Assembly: GCF_958295425.1 (NCBI RefSeq)
Contig: NC_081147.1
Coordinates: forward strand, 5,601,290-5,665,289
DNA: 64,000 nucleotides
Source of the DNA: Solea solea
Taxonomy: Eukaryota; Chordata; Actinopteri; Pleuronectiformes; Soleidae
Direction of reading: 5' to 3'
The translations under genes and the position numbers were made by a program. Under the pieces are notes generated by a model. The model made no database searches. It saw only the letters and a list, made by a program, of their open reading frames with translations, and was not told where the DNA came from. How positions within the stretch are numbered: position 1 is the first letter of the stretch; every line of letters begins with the position of its first letter. Positions 1 through 12,688 of this stretch are shown in pieces.

Positions 1-1480
1 TTGTTGTTGTCATTCCAGTCGTGCTGCAAGGGACGCAGAACCCCGGGATTCTAATGCATGTATATAAATACGATATGGAGTCAACAAGAAAACAGAAGCT
101 TAATGTTGTGTCAGTGTTTGACTTCCTGTCCTGCTCGTGTCGAATTCTGCTGAATTTAAGTGGCAAAAATAGAACACTCACGGATTTTCCGCGGACAGAA
201 CAGGGACTGGTACGTCACGCAAATGGAGTCGGTGGAAGCCGACACATCGGCTAAAGTAGACGCATATCACTTCCAAAGCTGCGCTGGAGATGTGACGGAT
301 ACACATTCAGTGGAAGCCCGGGGGAAGACACTTTTGAAATCCTATCTGAGTGACTAAGATGTTCAGATTGAACTGGATCCGTAAAAATCTGATCAGAATC
401 GCATTTAAAACCACCTCCGTACGTGGTTTGAATCAGCTTTCGAAAAAATCAAAGAGCAGCAGTCTTTCGATTCTTAGCTTTTGCTTCCATTTTAAGCAAC
501 TTGCTCCACGGAGCTCCCCAAGGCAAACGTTGTTTGACACTAGTACTAGATAGCCATCACTCCTAGAAAACTACAACAAGCATACATGCATACATCATCC
601 AGCTCACTGGTCTGTTTAGTTGTAGGTCTATCCAATTGATCGCAGAGGTATTTTCATCTATGTCTGTTAAAAGTGGGTGGTGAATACCATTTCCAGACTC
701 ATACACATTAGCCAGGCTACACTTGTAAATGTTCCAGTGATAAATATTGACTGAAAAACTTTCTTGGCCATATCATCCAACCCTACCATAAATACAACTT
801 ATAGGCAGCATTGCTGTTGTTCACAGGGGGTCTTCAGAGGAAAGTTTATGAGAGGAAATCAAAGGAGTATGATGAGCAGGTGAGTCCTGAACTGAAGAGC
901 TCTGGTAAGCCAAGCTTAATCAAGCCTGTTTTTCCCCCTGATGTGAATGGCTGATTGCCTCACTGCTTCATCAGCCAAGCCTCAGAGAGAAAGAAAGGCT
1001 TTCTCTGTACATGCAGCGAAGCATTCTCTCTCCCCTGGACATAATTGCCGCGCCTGGAGTGCAGGGATAGAACAGACAATTGGATAGATAAGAGGATGTA
1101 TAGTGGTGGAGGAGGGAAAGTAAATAGACACTTTTATGGCTCCCCTTAAGCTTGCAAGCCAGTGTGAGTGTGTGTTTGTGTGTAAATGTCTCGAGGTCCA
1201 CCACAGTATACAAAGCAGAGGTGTGTCACTTTATGATTAAGGCCACATATAAATAAGCCATTTTTACTCTTTCGTGCAGCAAACATGTTCCCTCTTGTAT
1301 TTACTGCACCTCAATATCTCAGTGTTAAAAGGTGCAACATGCAAAACTGAGCACCGGCACGTCAGATCGAAACAAACGCAATTCGTAGCTTCATGTTTGC
1401 ATCAAATTGCCGACCAAGAGAAGCAGAGCTTTCTTTGGAAGTAAAAACCTAAAGATCGCTTCCAGCTGAGTGCTTTGACC
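1..1480. other. Non-coding DNA, nothing recognised
   Basis: AT-rich single-copy-looking sequence. Open frames are short, overlap on both strands and contain no recognisable domain or splice-bounded exon. No RNA gene or clear repeat was seen. Confidence 0.5.
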
Positions 1481-1600
1481 TAGGGCTGAAAAATTAATAG
1501 TTTTTAAATTGAAATTGCAATTTGTAACAGTGCAATGAGTAAATCCCAAAGGCTGCAATTTAATTCTCCTTTTGATTGCACGGTCTTCTATGCAAATTAA
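1481..1600 (+). repeat. Possible MITE-type repeat fragment
   Basis: The stretch starts with a 'tagggctgaaaaattaatag' type end followed by alternating A/T-rich 'aattgaaattgcaattt' sequence. It resembles a common fish interspersed repeat, and a related sequence may lie in reverse orientation near 41720-41890. No matching end or target duplication was found. Confidence 0.3.
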
Positions 1601-1872
1601 AAAAAAAGATTAAGTAAGTTTTCATCCATATAATAGGATACAGAGGAGTTCATGTTTTGAGGCTGTTGCATGGTGAAAACAATAACATTTTCAAACTATT
1701 ACACAGTGAATACTGAACTGAAGCTATGAAATCATATTTATCATATGGAAATATTTGACGAAGATGTGAATGTATGCACTCCTCAAACTTGGAGATCATT
1801 TTAGCCTCAAATGTACACCTTCTGGGGGAGCCAAGTGACGGTATTATCACATTTACATAGTCCAACCCCATG

Positions 1873-2345
1873 TCTAGGGACCCGGAGGGTTCTATGAAGA
1901 GGTCCCAGGGGGTTCCCAGAGAAAAATAAAATTAAATATGAATAGATATTTCATAAAAATGAAAAACAAGAAAGGCAATATACTTAATAGTTAGAAGGAT
2001 CAAAGATAGATACAAATACATTTAAGTGGCTATATGGTGTAATGTGGATACATCAGTCTGTTGCTGAATGAGCTCCTGTGGCTGATCATGTGGCTAACAC
2101 TTCACTTCACAGTCAATTCTTCATACTCAAAGATGTGTCATTCACACATCATTCAAGCACATAAGGTTGGTTTGTTATTCATATTAATAGCAGATGCTCA
2201 CATTCTCCCCTTATACAGCTTATAATACAATCATCTGATCAAATATAAGTGGGATGTGCATTTTAAAACAACAATACTGAGCTAGCTAATAACAATGTAG
2301 CCACATAACGTTCTGAGATGCACAGTGGATTATGTAAAGATAGTG
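1873..2345 (-). repeat. Unclassified interspersed repeat, family A copy 1
   Basis: Read on the minus strand this segment matches 12505-12688 plus 13714-13944 on the plus strand almost base for base over long blocks (for example the 'gaagaggtcccaggggg' end and the 'caagcacataaggttggtttg' block). It therefore defines a dispersed repeat of about 430-470 bp. Copy 1 is uninterrupted and shows what the second copy looked like before a hAT element landed in it. I found no terminal inverted repeats and no coding capacity. Confidence 0.65.
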
Positions 2346-3190
2346 TTTAATCCATCTGTGTGTTGTTCATAAGATCTGGAGAAATATCACAACTGTGTCC
2401 ACTGTAGAAAATTCTCCTCTCCTGCTTCTTCATTTCCGTTGCACAGCAGAAGTGAGATTGGCGTCGGCATGACCAGAATAATCTGTCTTCGTTAACCACG
2501 ATTTAGTTCTTCTACAATGCGTTTTCCTTGGTTAGGGTTAGGGTCCATCTTAATTCAATGGTGAAAACACACACAGCTTCTCAAAGTAGCAGTAATGGTA
2601 ATGAGCATATAAAGTAGCCATGTGTTTCCTCTGTGACGTGCAGCTGAAAAAACAACAAAAGCACTGCAATATGGTACCACCACACCCAAAATAGGAATCG
2701 GTTCACAGCCCTTAAACAACCCAAATTCAAATACAAAGTTTATGGTTTTAAGACCCCTAATACTGTGATTTAAATCAAGGGGTGGCTTCTTCGTGATTTC
2801 AACTTGCATATTCTGTAAAACTGAAAATCTCTCATCCCTCAAGCTGTCATCCAAAGATGCAGAGATGTTCTACAGTCAGTGTCTGCAGACATTACCAAGA
2901 GTATTTAGTGACAGATTATAGACATTAGCAAAGGCTGTGCATAGAGGGATACAGCAGTCCCCTCAGAAAGGTTAAATTTGTTAAAGCATTTTAATTTTAG
3001 GCCATGTTGAATCCATCAGGGCTAACTACTCCAAACAATCTAAATGTTTTGATTTATATAAGTTGTAGTAACTTTAACTTTTGTAACTTTAACGGCTGGC
3101 TTTTATTTTATAAGTTATATAATTATTATACTTATTATATAAGTTATAAGTGATACTGCATGAAATGAATTCCAATATCTAGCAGAAAGT
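2346..3190. other. Non-coding DNA, nothing recognised
   Basis: AT-rich sequence with a short TTAGGG-like stretch near 2529-2545. No gene or clear repeat was recognised; a 99-codon minus-strand frame has no recognisable domain. Confidence 0.4.
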
Positions 3191-3560
3191 GTTGCGGTGT
3201 GAAATAAAAACGAAGGACCCAAACGCAGCTTGCACAAGGAAACTACATGGCAGCATGGACAAAACTGAACAAAAGCGAACTGAAACAAACAAAGAAAGAC
3301 ACTGGGGAGCATAGAGACTAAAAACACTAGAGATGCAGAGATATCCAGACACAGGTGAGACGAATAAGATACAGGCAAAACACGCTTACAAGGAACAACT
3401 TCAAAATAAAAGAGGAAACAAGGAGCAAAAAGGCACTGAGAACTAAAAACTCAAGGTAAAGAAAACAGAAACAACAAAAAGTCCAAACACAACTGTCCAA
3501 ACAAAGAGTGCCTGCGTAGTAACAACACATATTGCAGTTAATTTCTGACACTACCACACA
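3190..3560. repeat. Purine-rich stretch, possible old interspersed repeat
   Basis: Strongly strand-asymmetric A/G-rich DNA ('acccaaacgcagc', then many 'acaaac', 'aaggaac' and 'aggtgagacgaata' segments). The wording recalls abundant fish interspersed repeats. The two long minus-strand frames here are a by-product of the composition. Family and ends are not determined. Confidence 0.3.
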
Positions 3561-4190
3561 AACATAACCTCCTGACTAACAGGAAAACATTTTTTCTTTA
3601 AAAGTACAAAAATATTAAAAATCACATTTGGTATCATTCAAAAGCCTGAAAATGTCCTCTGTAGATAACATAAGGAGTTCATTCAGTAGTATGCAGTGGG
3701 TGGGAGATATTCAGGTTTGCAAATGTCCTCTACAGAGGGCAAATTTGAACTACTGGTAGTCAGGAGGATATCTTGAACGTGGAGCTTTCACAATACTTTC
3801 AGTATACAGGTTGTTATATATATATTTAATATAACAGGTGAGTAATATATGTAAATACATTTGTCTTTTGGACACAGTAGCCAACCTCCTGAACATTTGA
3901 ATACAGCAACTTCCTCACCCTGCTCATAAATAAATACAGGCCTAGAAGTTATATACTGTATTTACATACAGTATGTATTTGAATACATAATGTGTCGGAT
4001 AGACACACTTGTATATCTATAAATCTATAAATCTTTATTTATAAAAATAATAATGATAATAATATTATTATATAATTATATAATAGTCATATTGAGATTA
4101 AAATGTGTTTTTCTACAAAACGTAACGTTAGCCTACTACTCTGGCCGGCTCGCAAGCCCAAACAAGTGTGTACAGCGTGCAAACGCAAAT
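3561..4190. other. AT-rich non-coding DNA
   Basis: Very AT-rich, including ATT/TAT runs at 4020-4085. No gene or clear repeat boundary was recognised. Confidence 0.4.
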
Positions 4191-4193
4191 GTT

Positions 4194-4556
4194 TTAGGAC
4201 TTGCTGGCGTTTTGGGACTTGCTGGTGTTTTGGGACTTGCTGGTCTTTTGGGACTTGCTGGCGTTTTGGGACTTACCGGCATTTTAGGACTTACCGGCGT
4301 TTTAGGGCTTACCAGTGTTTTAGGACTTATCGGTGTTTTAGGACTTGCTGGCGTTTTGGGACTTGCTGGCGTTTTGGGACTTGCTGGCGTTTTGGGACTT
4401 GCTGGCGTTTTAGGGCTTGCCGGTGTTTTAGGGCTTACCGGTGTTTTAGGACTTACTGGTGTTTTAGGACTTGCCGGCGTTTTTGGGACTCGCTGGCGTT
4501 TTGGGACTTGCTCGCGTTTTAGGACTTGCCAGCGTTTAAGGAGTTGCCGGCTTTTT
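4194..4556 (+). repeat. 18-bp minisatellite, about 20 units
   Basis: Tandem copies of an 18-bp unit close to 'ggacttgctggcgttttg', with unit variants (accggc, accagt, atcggt, gccggt). Because 18 is a multiple of three, several frames stay open: one plus-strand frame reads LGLAGV hexapeptides and one minus-strand frame reads PKTPAS hexapeptides. One extra T in about the 16th unit (near 4480) breaks the plus-strand frame. The flanks show no promoter, splice site or conserved peptide, so I call this a minisatellite rather than a gene. Variants are clustered: the first units and units 9-12 are 'tgctgg' types, while the accgg types sit together. Confidence 0.9.
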
Positions 4557-7500
4557 CGGACTTGTTTCTCCTCCTGCATGTGTTTTGGGTCGTTGCAGTG
4601 CGTTTGCCCCTGTCGGCCACCGTACTTGCCTGCAGTCTGTCAGATAGTAGAGAGTGAGATAGTAGCTTAAGATAGAGGTGAGGGATTGTTGGGCAGAAGC
4701 TGAGCAACGGAATCATCAATAAAAGAAAAGTTACCTGGGTGTCATGGCACAATTTATTGACAATAACTGGAAGTTGCGATCCTTTGCCTTGACTGTTAAA
4801 AAACACATGCGCAACTAATTGCTGAGACCTGCGCAGAGGAATTCCTCGACATCGCTAACGAGTGGAAAGTAAGTGGCAAACTAACCACTCCAGGCAACAC
4901 TCCGTCAGTAATATGCTGGCAGCTGCCCGGCGACTTCCATTTGGACACCCACCCTGCGTGGTTGACTGTGCTTTTTTGTTCTCTGTCATTCACTCATTCT
5001 CTCTCAGGTATGTGTATGTATATATATATATATATACATATATATACAGTATACATACCCACTCTACTCGCACAGTAAAATGTCAAGGTTTGTAAGAAGA
5101 CAGCTACAAGCTCAAAGTAATTCAAAGAAGACTACAGATGTTTGGAATGAACATTAGTTCCATCTTTACTATTGCTCTAAAGGTGGAATTGTGAACATTC
5201 TGCAGTGTAAGATAACTTACATTCTGCAGTGTGTTACAATGTAACTATAGTGTATATGACAGCTTCGATGAAAGCAAAAAGAGATGAGCGTAGAGATTGA
5301 TGAGAGACCAGTTGGATAAAAGTCTTCAGTGCTGCTGGAATAGTTCTAAAGACAGTTGTAATATATTTATAGTATGATAATGTAATTATTAGTATGAGTC
5401 GTTGTAAAAACATATAGTGATATACATTTTAATCATAATATTATAGTAATAGTGACAGTACTACCTCGACTAATAATAACTGAATATGGATCAAGGAAGA
5501 GTTATGTTAAGTGTCATGACATATTGTGATATTCAGATAAAGAATGTGAGAAAGTGAGTTCTCATGAATTCCCCTATAGCTGGGGGTGTCAAACTCAGTT
5601 ACTGTGTCCAAGTTGAGGGGCAGACGAGGTCAAATAACAGAACATTCTGAACAAGGCAACACATCACAAATCAAATTCGAAATAAAATATGTTAAGATAC
5701 AGATATATATTCTTTTTAAATATGAATTACCCATGGGATAGCCTCAGAAGTGCTAAATGTCATAATTCGATGATCAAAATGATGTACACATCAGTTACAG
5801 TACTCAACCATGATAGGAGGGCCGAGTTGTATGGAGGGCTGGATGTGGCCTCCAGGGCCTTGAGTTTGACACACTAAAGCATGCGTTCCTCTTCCATGTA
5901 TGCACAGAGGTTTGTCCCTGTCTGCATTTAATCCTGGTACCACAAAGGTGACTTACCTCTTATGTCACTTGATTCATATTATACTGAAAGGGTATTACAG
6001 AATTATTGATCACTGATCAACATAGTTCACCCAAAATAGTTTGCACAGTTCATCCCTCCAAGTAATCCAGTATTTGTCGGCTACATCAGTGAATTGAAAA
6101 CCCTAAGTGTTCAGAGCATTCGGTATCAAGTGAAATCCCCTCCCATTTAATAGCAATCGGATCAGTTGATGAACATGCCTGAATTAATTATTGTACTGTC
6201 TAATCAAATGTTGTGCAGATTTGGGTATTTTTATCTTCCTGACAAAGTAGATTACACTGAATGTGCTCAGAGGCAGTTTGGCAGAGCACCAGTTTCCATT
6301 GTGAGCATCAGACACACGCGAGTCAAGTGGAGACTTATAAATGAGTTTGACTCGGGTGGGTACATTAATTAGCTGTGTTAAATTTAGATGAGAAGAGAAG
6401 TTTTTTCTTTGTTTTTTTTTCCCCCATTTTCATCATTGTATTCCAACAAGAGGCTGAATTTGTGTTTGAATTCCTCACTGAGCAGGTGCAATGTGGTCCA
6501 TATCAGGGTACATATTTGCATCCATGCAGACTTGCTTTAATCCTGCACACAGTGGAAAGAATGGACAGCACAGATGAAGTGAATGCCAGTTTGAGGACTA
6601 ATTCACTTGAATTGGAATGGATGCTGATGTGACCTGACTCATGCTTCCGTTCAGTCAAGTGTATAAAAAGCCCTGGCTGAGTATGAAAAGCCTCTTTGTG
6701 GACGATCAGTGCATCCAACATCAAATCAGGGGATGCTGAGTCATCACATCAGATCTCTGTCACCATACAGTTATGGTGCGTTTTCAGAAGACATCACCCA
6801 ATCATCTTGTTTTACCCTGACAGTCACTCACTCTTTATGTTCAACCCTACCATCTGCTCCTGACGTATGTGACCAACGTTATAAAACAAAGTAAAAGTCA
6901 AAGAAAACTCCAAGATACTCTCTTTTAAACAGTTAAGTTGATTTGAATACCATGACGTTGACATGATACATGAATATGTATTGCCATATACTGTATTACA
7001 CACTTCTACCAAAAGAGTTTTCCGTATTATAACATGTTTTAAAACATTAGTGTTATAAAGTAAAATGAAAACTAGAGTTTTATTTAGTTTTATAAGATCA
7101 AGATATAAAACAGACAGGTCATTGTTAAAGCTCAGTGAGTGCAGTTTAGAGGGGGATAGATATCCTACTTCATATTCATATTCTCATTAAAACAAAAATG
7201 AATTGAATAAAAGTAAATCCTTGAAACTATATGAAAAAGGGCTTTTCTTACACTGCCACCCACTCATTGGTTTGCAGAACACACCAAAGCCTGAACAGTC
7301 CAACTGAAATATTGTACATCTTAAAATGAAAAAAAGAAAATTGCGGCTTTTTTTTTATTTAAATGAACTGTAACTGACCAAATATACAGGTCGCCTTTCT
7401 TATAAAAATATTTCTCTCAAGGGACTTCCTGGTTAAACTAAGGTTAATTAAATGTGTAAATAATACATTCAATTGTATTCTTTTGAATATAAAAATGACA

Positions 7501-7720
7501 AAACATGTTAATTATCACCTGAAAACAACATTTTTTTAAGCTTCACATTTTTTTTGTTATAAAATGCCACCGTTTAATATCATACATTTCCTAACTGTCC
7601 AAAGCAAATTAATTCTAAATGACATGTAATGCATTTAAATGACAAAACGTTCAACTTTGTTGTATTGTATCTTGTAGATGGACAGTCAGTATACAGTGAA
7701 ATACATTTTTTGTCAATATT
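4557..7720. other. Non-coding DNA with a TA microsatellite
   Basis: No exon or RNA gene was recognised. A TA run with TACA interruptions lies at about 5018-5056. Several frames of 60-95 codons have no domain signature. A segment near 5578-5880 ('gctgggggtgtcaaactc' ... 'ccttgagtttgacacac') has inverted ends and could be a degraded MITE. Confidence 0.4.
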
Positions 7721-7744
7721 ATCATAATAATAATAATAATAATA
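7721..7744 (+). repeat. AAT microsatellite
   Basis: Run of ATA/AAT trinucleotides in AT-rich DNA. Confidence 0.8.
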
Positions 7745-8628
7745 CATGTCATTTAAATTGCCTTATTAATATAAATGGTGTTTAAAGGTTCTAGTTTAAT
7801 CCAATGGGTAGTTTTCCTTTAAATAATGAACAAATTAAAACCTTAAAACGCACATGAAACATCTTTCCTGATAACTAATTAGGCAGTGTCTATTAAAGTC
7901 CTCTATGGCAAAAATAAGGGTGAGTTCCTGGTCCAATAATTACAGGAGAACATGGAGAGTTCCTTCAGAGCCTTGCCTCATGGGGACATTTTGGTTTGAC
8001 CCTCCTGCTGCTCAGCACTAAATGAATCCAGTCTGGATTAGCACTTTTATTTGGCTGAACTAAGGAGTTTAACTTGACTCATTAGAGCTGAGGCAGTGTT
8101 TGGATGCATTTGAACTATGACCTTGACTCAGATGTGTGGCTGAGGAGCACGCCAGGGAAGATGGGCAACAAAGAGCTGATTTTGCTGTGTTCTTCTACTT
8201 CAGGGAGGGAAGAGAGGATTAATTGGGGAAATTAGGAGAACACGAGGACATGAGGAGCAACATCAAAGCAATGGAGAAGTAATTTGCATGAAGTTAAGTG
8301 GAGAACGATTACCAGCAGCCTTTGTCTTTAAGCCTCTGTCTTTAATTTACCTCTGTTTGACAAAGCAATTTGTCAGTCACTCACTACATTTGCTGGAATA
8401 TGTTTTTTTTAAACTTGTGCGTGTGCCAACAAAGAGGTTGCAGCACATCAATGGCTTACAGACAAACCTGTCCAATACATATAAAGCTATACAGTATGTA
8501 ACAAAGGTCTTTTTAGAGGTCCAGATACAAGAAGGTTTCTTTAAGCAAAGGTCCAGGACATCAACACAGTACATATTCAATTATTTGTATCAGTGCCTGT
8601 GTGTAGTTAACAACTGACTTTCATATTA
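7745..8628. other. Non-coding DNA, nothing recognised
   Basis: No gene was recognised. The 109-codon frame at 8288-8617 has no domain and is opposed by another frame on the minus strand. Confidence 0.4.
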
Positions 8629-8672
8629 AATAACAATAATAATAATAACAATAATAATAATAATAATAATAC
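8629..8672 (+). repeat. AAT/AAC microsatellite
   Basis: About 14 AAT units with AAC interruptions. It sits at the edge of the repeat that follows, as a simple-sequence tail often does. Confidence 0.85.
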
Positions 8673-9190
8673 ATGTTATTTGTAAGTGCCTTTGAAACAC
8701 TCAAGGTCGCTTTATATATTAAATAAGAACAAAAAATAGAACACACACAGTAGATAAGATAAAAATAAAACGGAGAAATTAAAAAAGTTAAAGGTAAAAG
8801 GACAAGCAGACAAGATCAACACAGTAGGTGGAGGTTTAAAATAATGCAATAATTTAAAATGCAAAACACTGGAAAAGATGGCTGAGGTGATAGTGGGGGG
8901 ATGGTCATGATGGATAAGCTTATCTGAAAAGGTAAGTTTTTAGTTGGGATTTGAAGGGAGATAGTGATGATATTGTTCAGATGTGTTCATGGAGTTCATT
9001 CCAGAATTGGGGGGGCAGAATGGCTGAATGACCCGAGTCAGGTATGGAAAGGATGGAGGCTGAGGAGGAACGGAGAATGTGGGAAGGTGTGGAAGTGTAG
9101 AGGAGGTCAGTGAAATATGGAGGGCTTTGCATGTTAAAAGAAGGATTTTTAATTCAATGCGGATTGATGGGTGATGTTGTGCAGATGGGG
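8673..9190 (+). repeat. Interspersed repeat, unclassified
   Basis: The sequence resembles an abundant fish repeat: a 'tttgtaagtgcctttgaaac' start, then 'gggatttgaagggagatag', 'ggagttcattccagaattggggggg', 'cagaatggctgaa' and 'ggagggctttgcatgttaaaag'. No intact coding frame was seen. The superfamily is not decided; the call rests on remembered family wording and has only this one copy in the window. Confidence 0.45.
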
Positions 9191-9800
9191 TTTATAATTA
9201 AGTATAATGAAACAACAAACTTTTAGCCAAATTTCACGTTAAATCGCAGGGGTTATAAATAAGCACTGTGATTTAAAAGAAAATGGAGTTAAAAATAAAA
9301 TAGGTCTATGTATCATAAAAGGTTCAGGGAATGAAATAAACCCTGGGAATTCATTTACTCAAGTAATTTGATGTAGTTAACACTTTTTTTGTTTGTCTTT
9401 TTTAAACTAAATTAGGGTTAAGGTTACTCTTTGTTTCCATTGAATCTCTGTGTTGTCTTGATTTCTGTCTCACCATGTGAAGTTACTTTTCTTACTTTTG
9501 TCTGTTTTTTTCATTCACTCCAATAGAAATGCTCATTAGGACGCTCATTATATGTGACATGACTGGCTGAGTGGTGTCGTGTGACGGTTTACAATGCATG
9601 TCAATGCTCCAACAAATGGGGCTATTATCAATGATTTATGAAATACAGGTCTGGGTCTGGAAAGGACAGTGAGCGGCAGTTTCCAGTGGGAACGCACAAT
9701 GTGAAAATGTATTAGAAGTCATCGGAAGGGTCATCGGATCGCCCAAAAACATCATTTTTGCAGGTCCTGAAACATGGCCCTGGAACATGCATTCAAATAG
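9191..9800. other. Non-coding DNA, nothing recognised
   Basis: No gene or confident repeat was recognised. Confidence 0.4.
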
Positions 9801-9802
9801 TA

Positions 9803-10085
9803 AGGCGTGACAGTGGATCAGGAGTAGAGTGAGTTGTCTTTCAGCTGGAAGATTGTGGGTTAAATTCCCCGCTCTGCTAGGCTACATGCCAATGTGTCCT
9901 TAAGTGACAATACACTTAACCCCATGGTAACTCTATGTTGCTCCTGATGGCAGTGTGTGAATGGGTATGAAAGATGTGTGATAGAAAAATGTGCTGCACA
10001 TGCGATGTATGAATGTGTGAGTGAATGGGTGAAGGGCAAAACTGTAGCGTGAAGCAGCTTTGACTAAAAGAAAGAAAGAAAGAAA
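9803..10085 (+). repeat. tRNA-derived SINE, copy 1
   Basis: The head is tRNA-like, with a B-box-like 'gggttaaattcccc' at 9857-9870 preceded by 'agctggaagattgtgg'. The body ('tgttgctcctgatggcag', 'tgtgtgatagaaaaatg', 'gtgtgagtgaatgggtgaa') also occurs at 35998-36258. The copy ends in an AAAG tail at about 10065-10085. The shared body plus a Pol III-type head supports a SINE; copy 1 has lost the consensus B-box bases, so it is probably inactive. Confidence 0.7.
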
Positions 10086-11675
10086 TGTATGTTGAAGGTC
10101 TCTGGAGAAAGGTGACATTAGGAGAGAGGCAGGGTCAGGTCCCCTAAAAATGCTAATTTTGGCAACCACAGCCTGGATCTGTTACAAATTCTTGGCGTAC
10201 AAGTTTATAATTGAACATTAGCCCATTGGTGGGAAATTATTTCAGTTTGCAGATGACAGTTTAGTAGCACCAAAATCCTTAATTGGCCTCTACATCCAGA
10301 GATATAATAACAATAATAATAATGTGCAAATACTACAGTGGCTAAGCTGGTAATTGCAAACCTGCAGTCAAGATAATCATGGGAATACGATGAGAAAAAT
10401 ATTTACTGTGATAATATTACGGGCACTTTTTAACACTGCTGAATGTACTGGTGCATCGTTTAGCGCCGTCTAAAGTGTGTTCCGAACGTACCATCAAAGT
10501 GATAAACGGTGCGACAAACCTCCCCCAGCAGTCAGTTATAAAAGGAGACAACACAATGAAACAGGAGGTTAAAAAAAATGTTTTCTAAATGCTGATTGTG
10601 TCCTCCGATGATACTGAGCGTGACTGTCACACCTTGCCTCGATGCTATTTAATGTCACGGGTCATTAAGAGCTACAAATGCCAGGGTGACCATGGAGTCC
10701 TTGCTGTCGCTGACCTTCCTGTGAGCTTTGTGTTATCTCCATCCGTCACCTCATGCCAAGCTATGTAGTGGCCTGTCACCTGATTAAGACAGACCTCCAA
10801 CTAAGAGAGAAAGACACAGAGACTGAAAAATAGGAGGAAAAAAAAGCTCTTTCAAAGACAGACTTAAAAGGAGTTGCCCCCGAGCTCAGTGAAGATGATA
10901 TTAGGAAGCTCAGCTTAATTATGAGAGCAAACCTTTGTGGAGGGCCCTGAGGTATTCATTTTAGGAATTAATTTGGCACATAAAGAGATCATCAAATCTA
11001 AACAGCCCTATGGCATGGAAAGTCTTATCCACACAGCAGGCAGACATTGCCGCGGGATCTTCATTTATGCACTTTTTTGTGATGGATATCAGTCTAAAAA
11101 ATCAAAGAGTGATCATTACAAGACTTGGCTGATTACCGATTAACATTTTTTTAGGCATGAATTTACTACAAAGTCAAATGGATGTGCACAAAACTGTTTA
11201 TTATTTTGGCTATTGCCATGTTAGTTTTTAAATCAGAGGAAACCCTATTTTGGAAGAGTGGGGGTTAACCTGCTGTCAATCACATGCTGTCCACACTGCT
11301 GCTTTGACATCTAGTTGACTCTCAATGGGACCATAATTCACTAAATCGACATCATGCCTTATTGTAGGAGACTCTGTCATTGACTTACATATGAACTGAA
11401 CCCTGGTGGCCATTTGCCAGAATACACATCACACACTTTTCTGTACTGACTTCAGTCTCTGAAGAAGGAGACAAAATCTGTTTAAATACAGTTTGGGGGT
11501 GTCAATAGTAGTAGATGGTAGTAGAGAGGAGAACCAGTATTGCCTTGAACAAGGTTTTTCTGCATTCACTAACAGTGCCGGGACAATCTTACCATGTTAG
11601 AAGAAACCAGTGAGTCTGGAGATGTGAGAAGTGAGAGTACTGCTGTGCTGCCTGTAGATGTTTCATCTTTTCATT
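10086..11675. other. Non-coding DNA; possible conserved element at 10620-10940
   Basis: No exon was recognised. The segment around 10620-10940 is more balanced in base composition and free of simple sequence, unlike its surroundings. It is a candidate for non-coding conservation, which cannot be judged from one sequence. Confidence 0.35.
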
Positions 11676-11745
11676 TCGATAAAATTGTATTTATATAGCA
11701 CCAATTCATTGCATCCATTTCAAGACACTTTACATAATAAGGTCA
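11676..11745 (+). repeat. SINE/LINE 3' tail-like fragment
   Basis: 'gtatttatatagcaccaatt' followed by 'tttcaagacactttacataa' resembles the tail shared by many fish retroposons. Too short for family assignment. Confidence 0.35.
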
Positions 11746-12084
11746 AGGCCCTTTGGCAGCATGGTATTTTGGGGCAGGGAAACTCACCTTCTGTTGTGTT
11801 TGAAACATCCCTGATCCTCAAGGACAATACACTGTTTCATACCTGGCCTCTGAGTTTCCGTATTAAATAGTATTCAAATAACTTGATCTTTATATCAAGG
11901 CATCACACTACATTGTATATATGGTTCAAGTTCTGTTTCATTGCTAATAATGTGTTTTATTTGTCTGTATTAAAACATAATTTTACACTAACTGAATTAT
12001 ATTTTGCTGGCTCAAACTGAAGGAAATAAATATTAGCTGGGTAAACAAAAAAAAAAGTTCAACTCCACCCCTGGCAGGTTATAC

Positions 12085-12142
12085 TCAATTCCTTGTTAGT
12101 CGCTTTAGATAAAAGCGTCTACTAAATGATGTAATGTATCTT
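12085..12142 (+). repeat. SINE tail-like conserved motif
   Basis: 'ttagtcgctttagataaaag' plus 'cgtctactaaatgatgtaat' is close to a 3' region shared by many fish SINEs and LINEs. No tRNA-like head was found just upstream, so this is a 5'-truncated copy. Confidence 0.5.
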
Positions 12143-12504
12143 CGAATTTGGGTTGTTTCATCGCTGTGAGCCGATTTCAAGTTGGGTTTGGTGATACCAC
12201 ATTCAAGTGCTTCTATTGTTTAACAAAGACAGATTTTCAGCTGCAACGTGTATGATGGATTATTTAGTGGCTGAAAGAGAGTGGCAGGACATGAGAACAA
12301 TTGGACACCTTGGGGCAAACAGATGTACAGTAGTTACCCACGGTGAAAGGAAAGCACCCCAAACCTTATATTGACCTCCTATCTTCTTAATGGGTGAGTC
12401 TTCCTTAACGTTGTTAATCTACTTTCCGTACGTTCGTGTATATTGAAAGTCACTTACAGGGATTAAAAAACAAGGTCATGCTAGACGTTGTCTTTTAATA
12501 ATCC

Positions 12505-12688
12505 ACTGTGTGTTTCAGAACACTATGTGGCTAACATTGTTATAAGCTACCTCAGTATTAAAATGCAAATAATACGCACATCAAAATTTATAATCGATCA
12601 GATGACCATATTATAAACTGTAACGGGAGCATTTGATCATCATATTATGAATACCAAACCAACCTGATGTGCTTGAATATAGTGTGAA
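12505..12688 (+). repeat. Family A repeat copy 2, left part
   Basis: Reverse-complement match to the 1873-2345 copy. It is interrupted at 12688/12689 by a hAT element and resumes at 13714. The last 8 bases (12681-12688, AGTGTGAA) are the target duplication. Confidence 0.65.
12681..12688. repeat. Target-site duplication, left
   Basis: AGTGTGAA, identical to 13706-13713, and eight bases long as expected for hAT insertion. Confidence 0.85.

Noticed and set aside
9640..9700. Tc1 transposase fragment ('agtgagcggcagttt')
   Set aside because: A single 15-base resemblance with no supporting flanks; probably chance.
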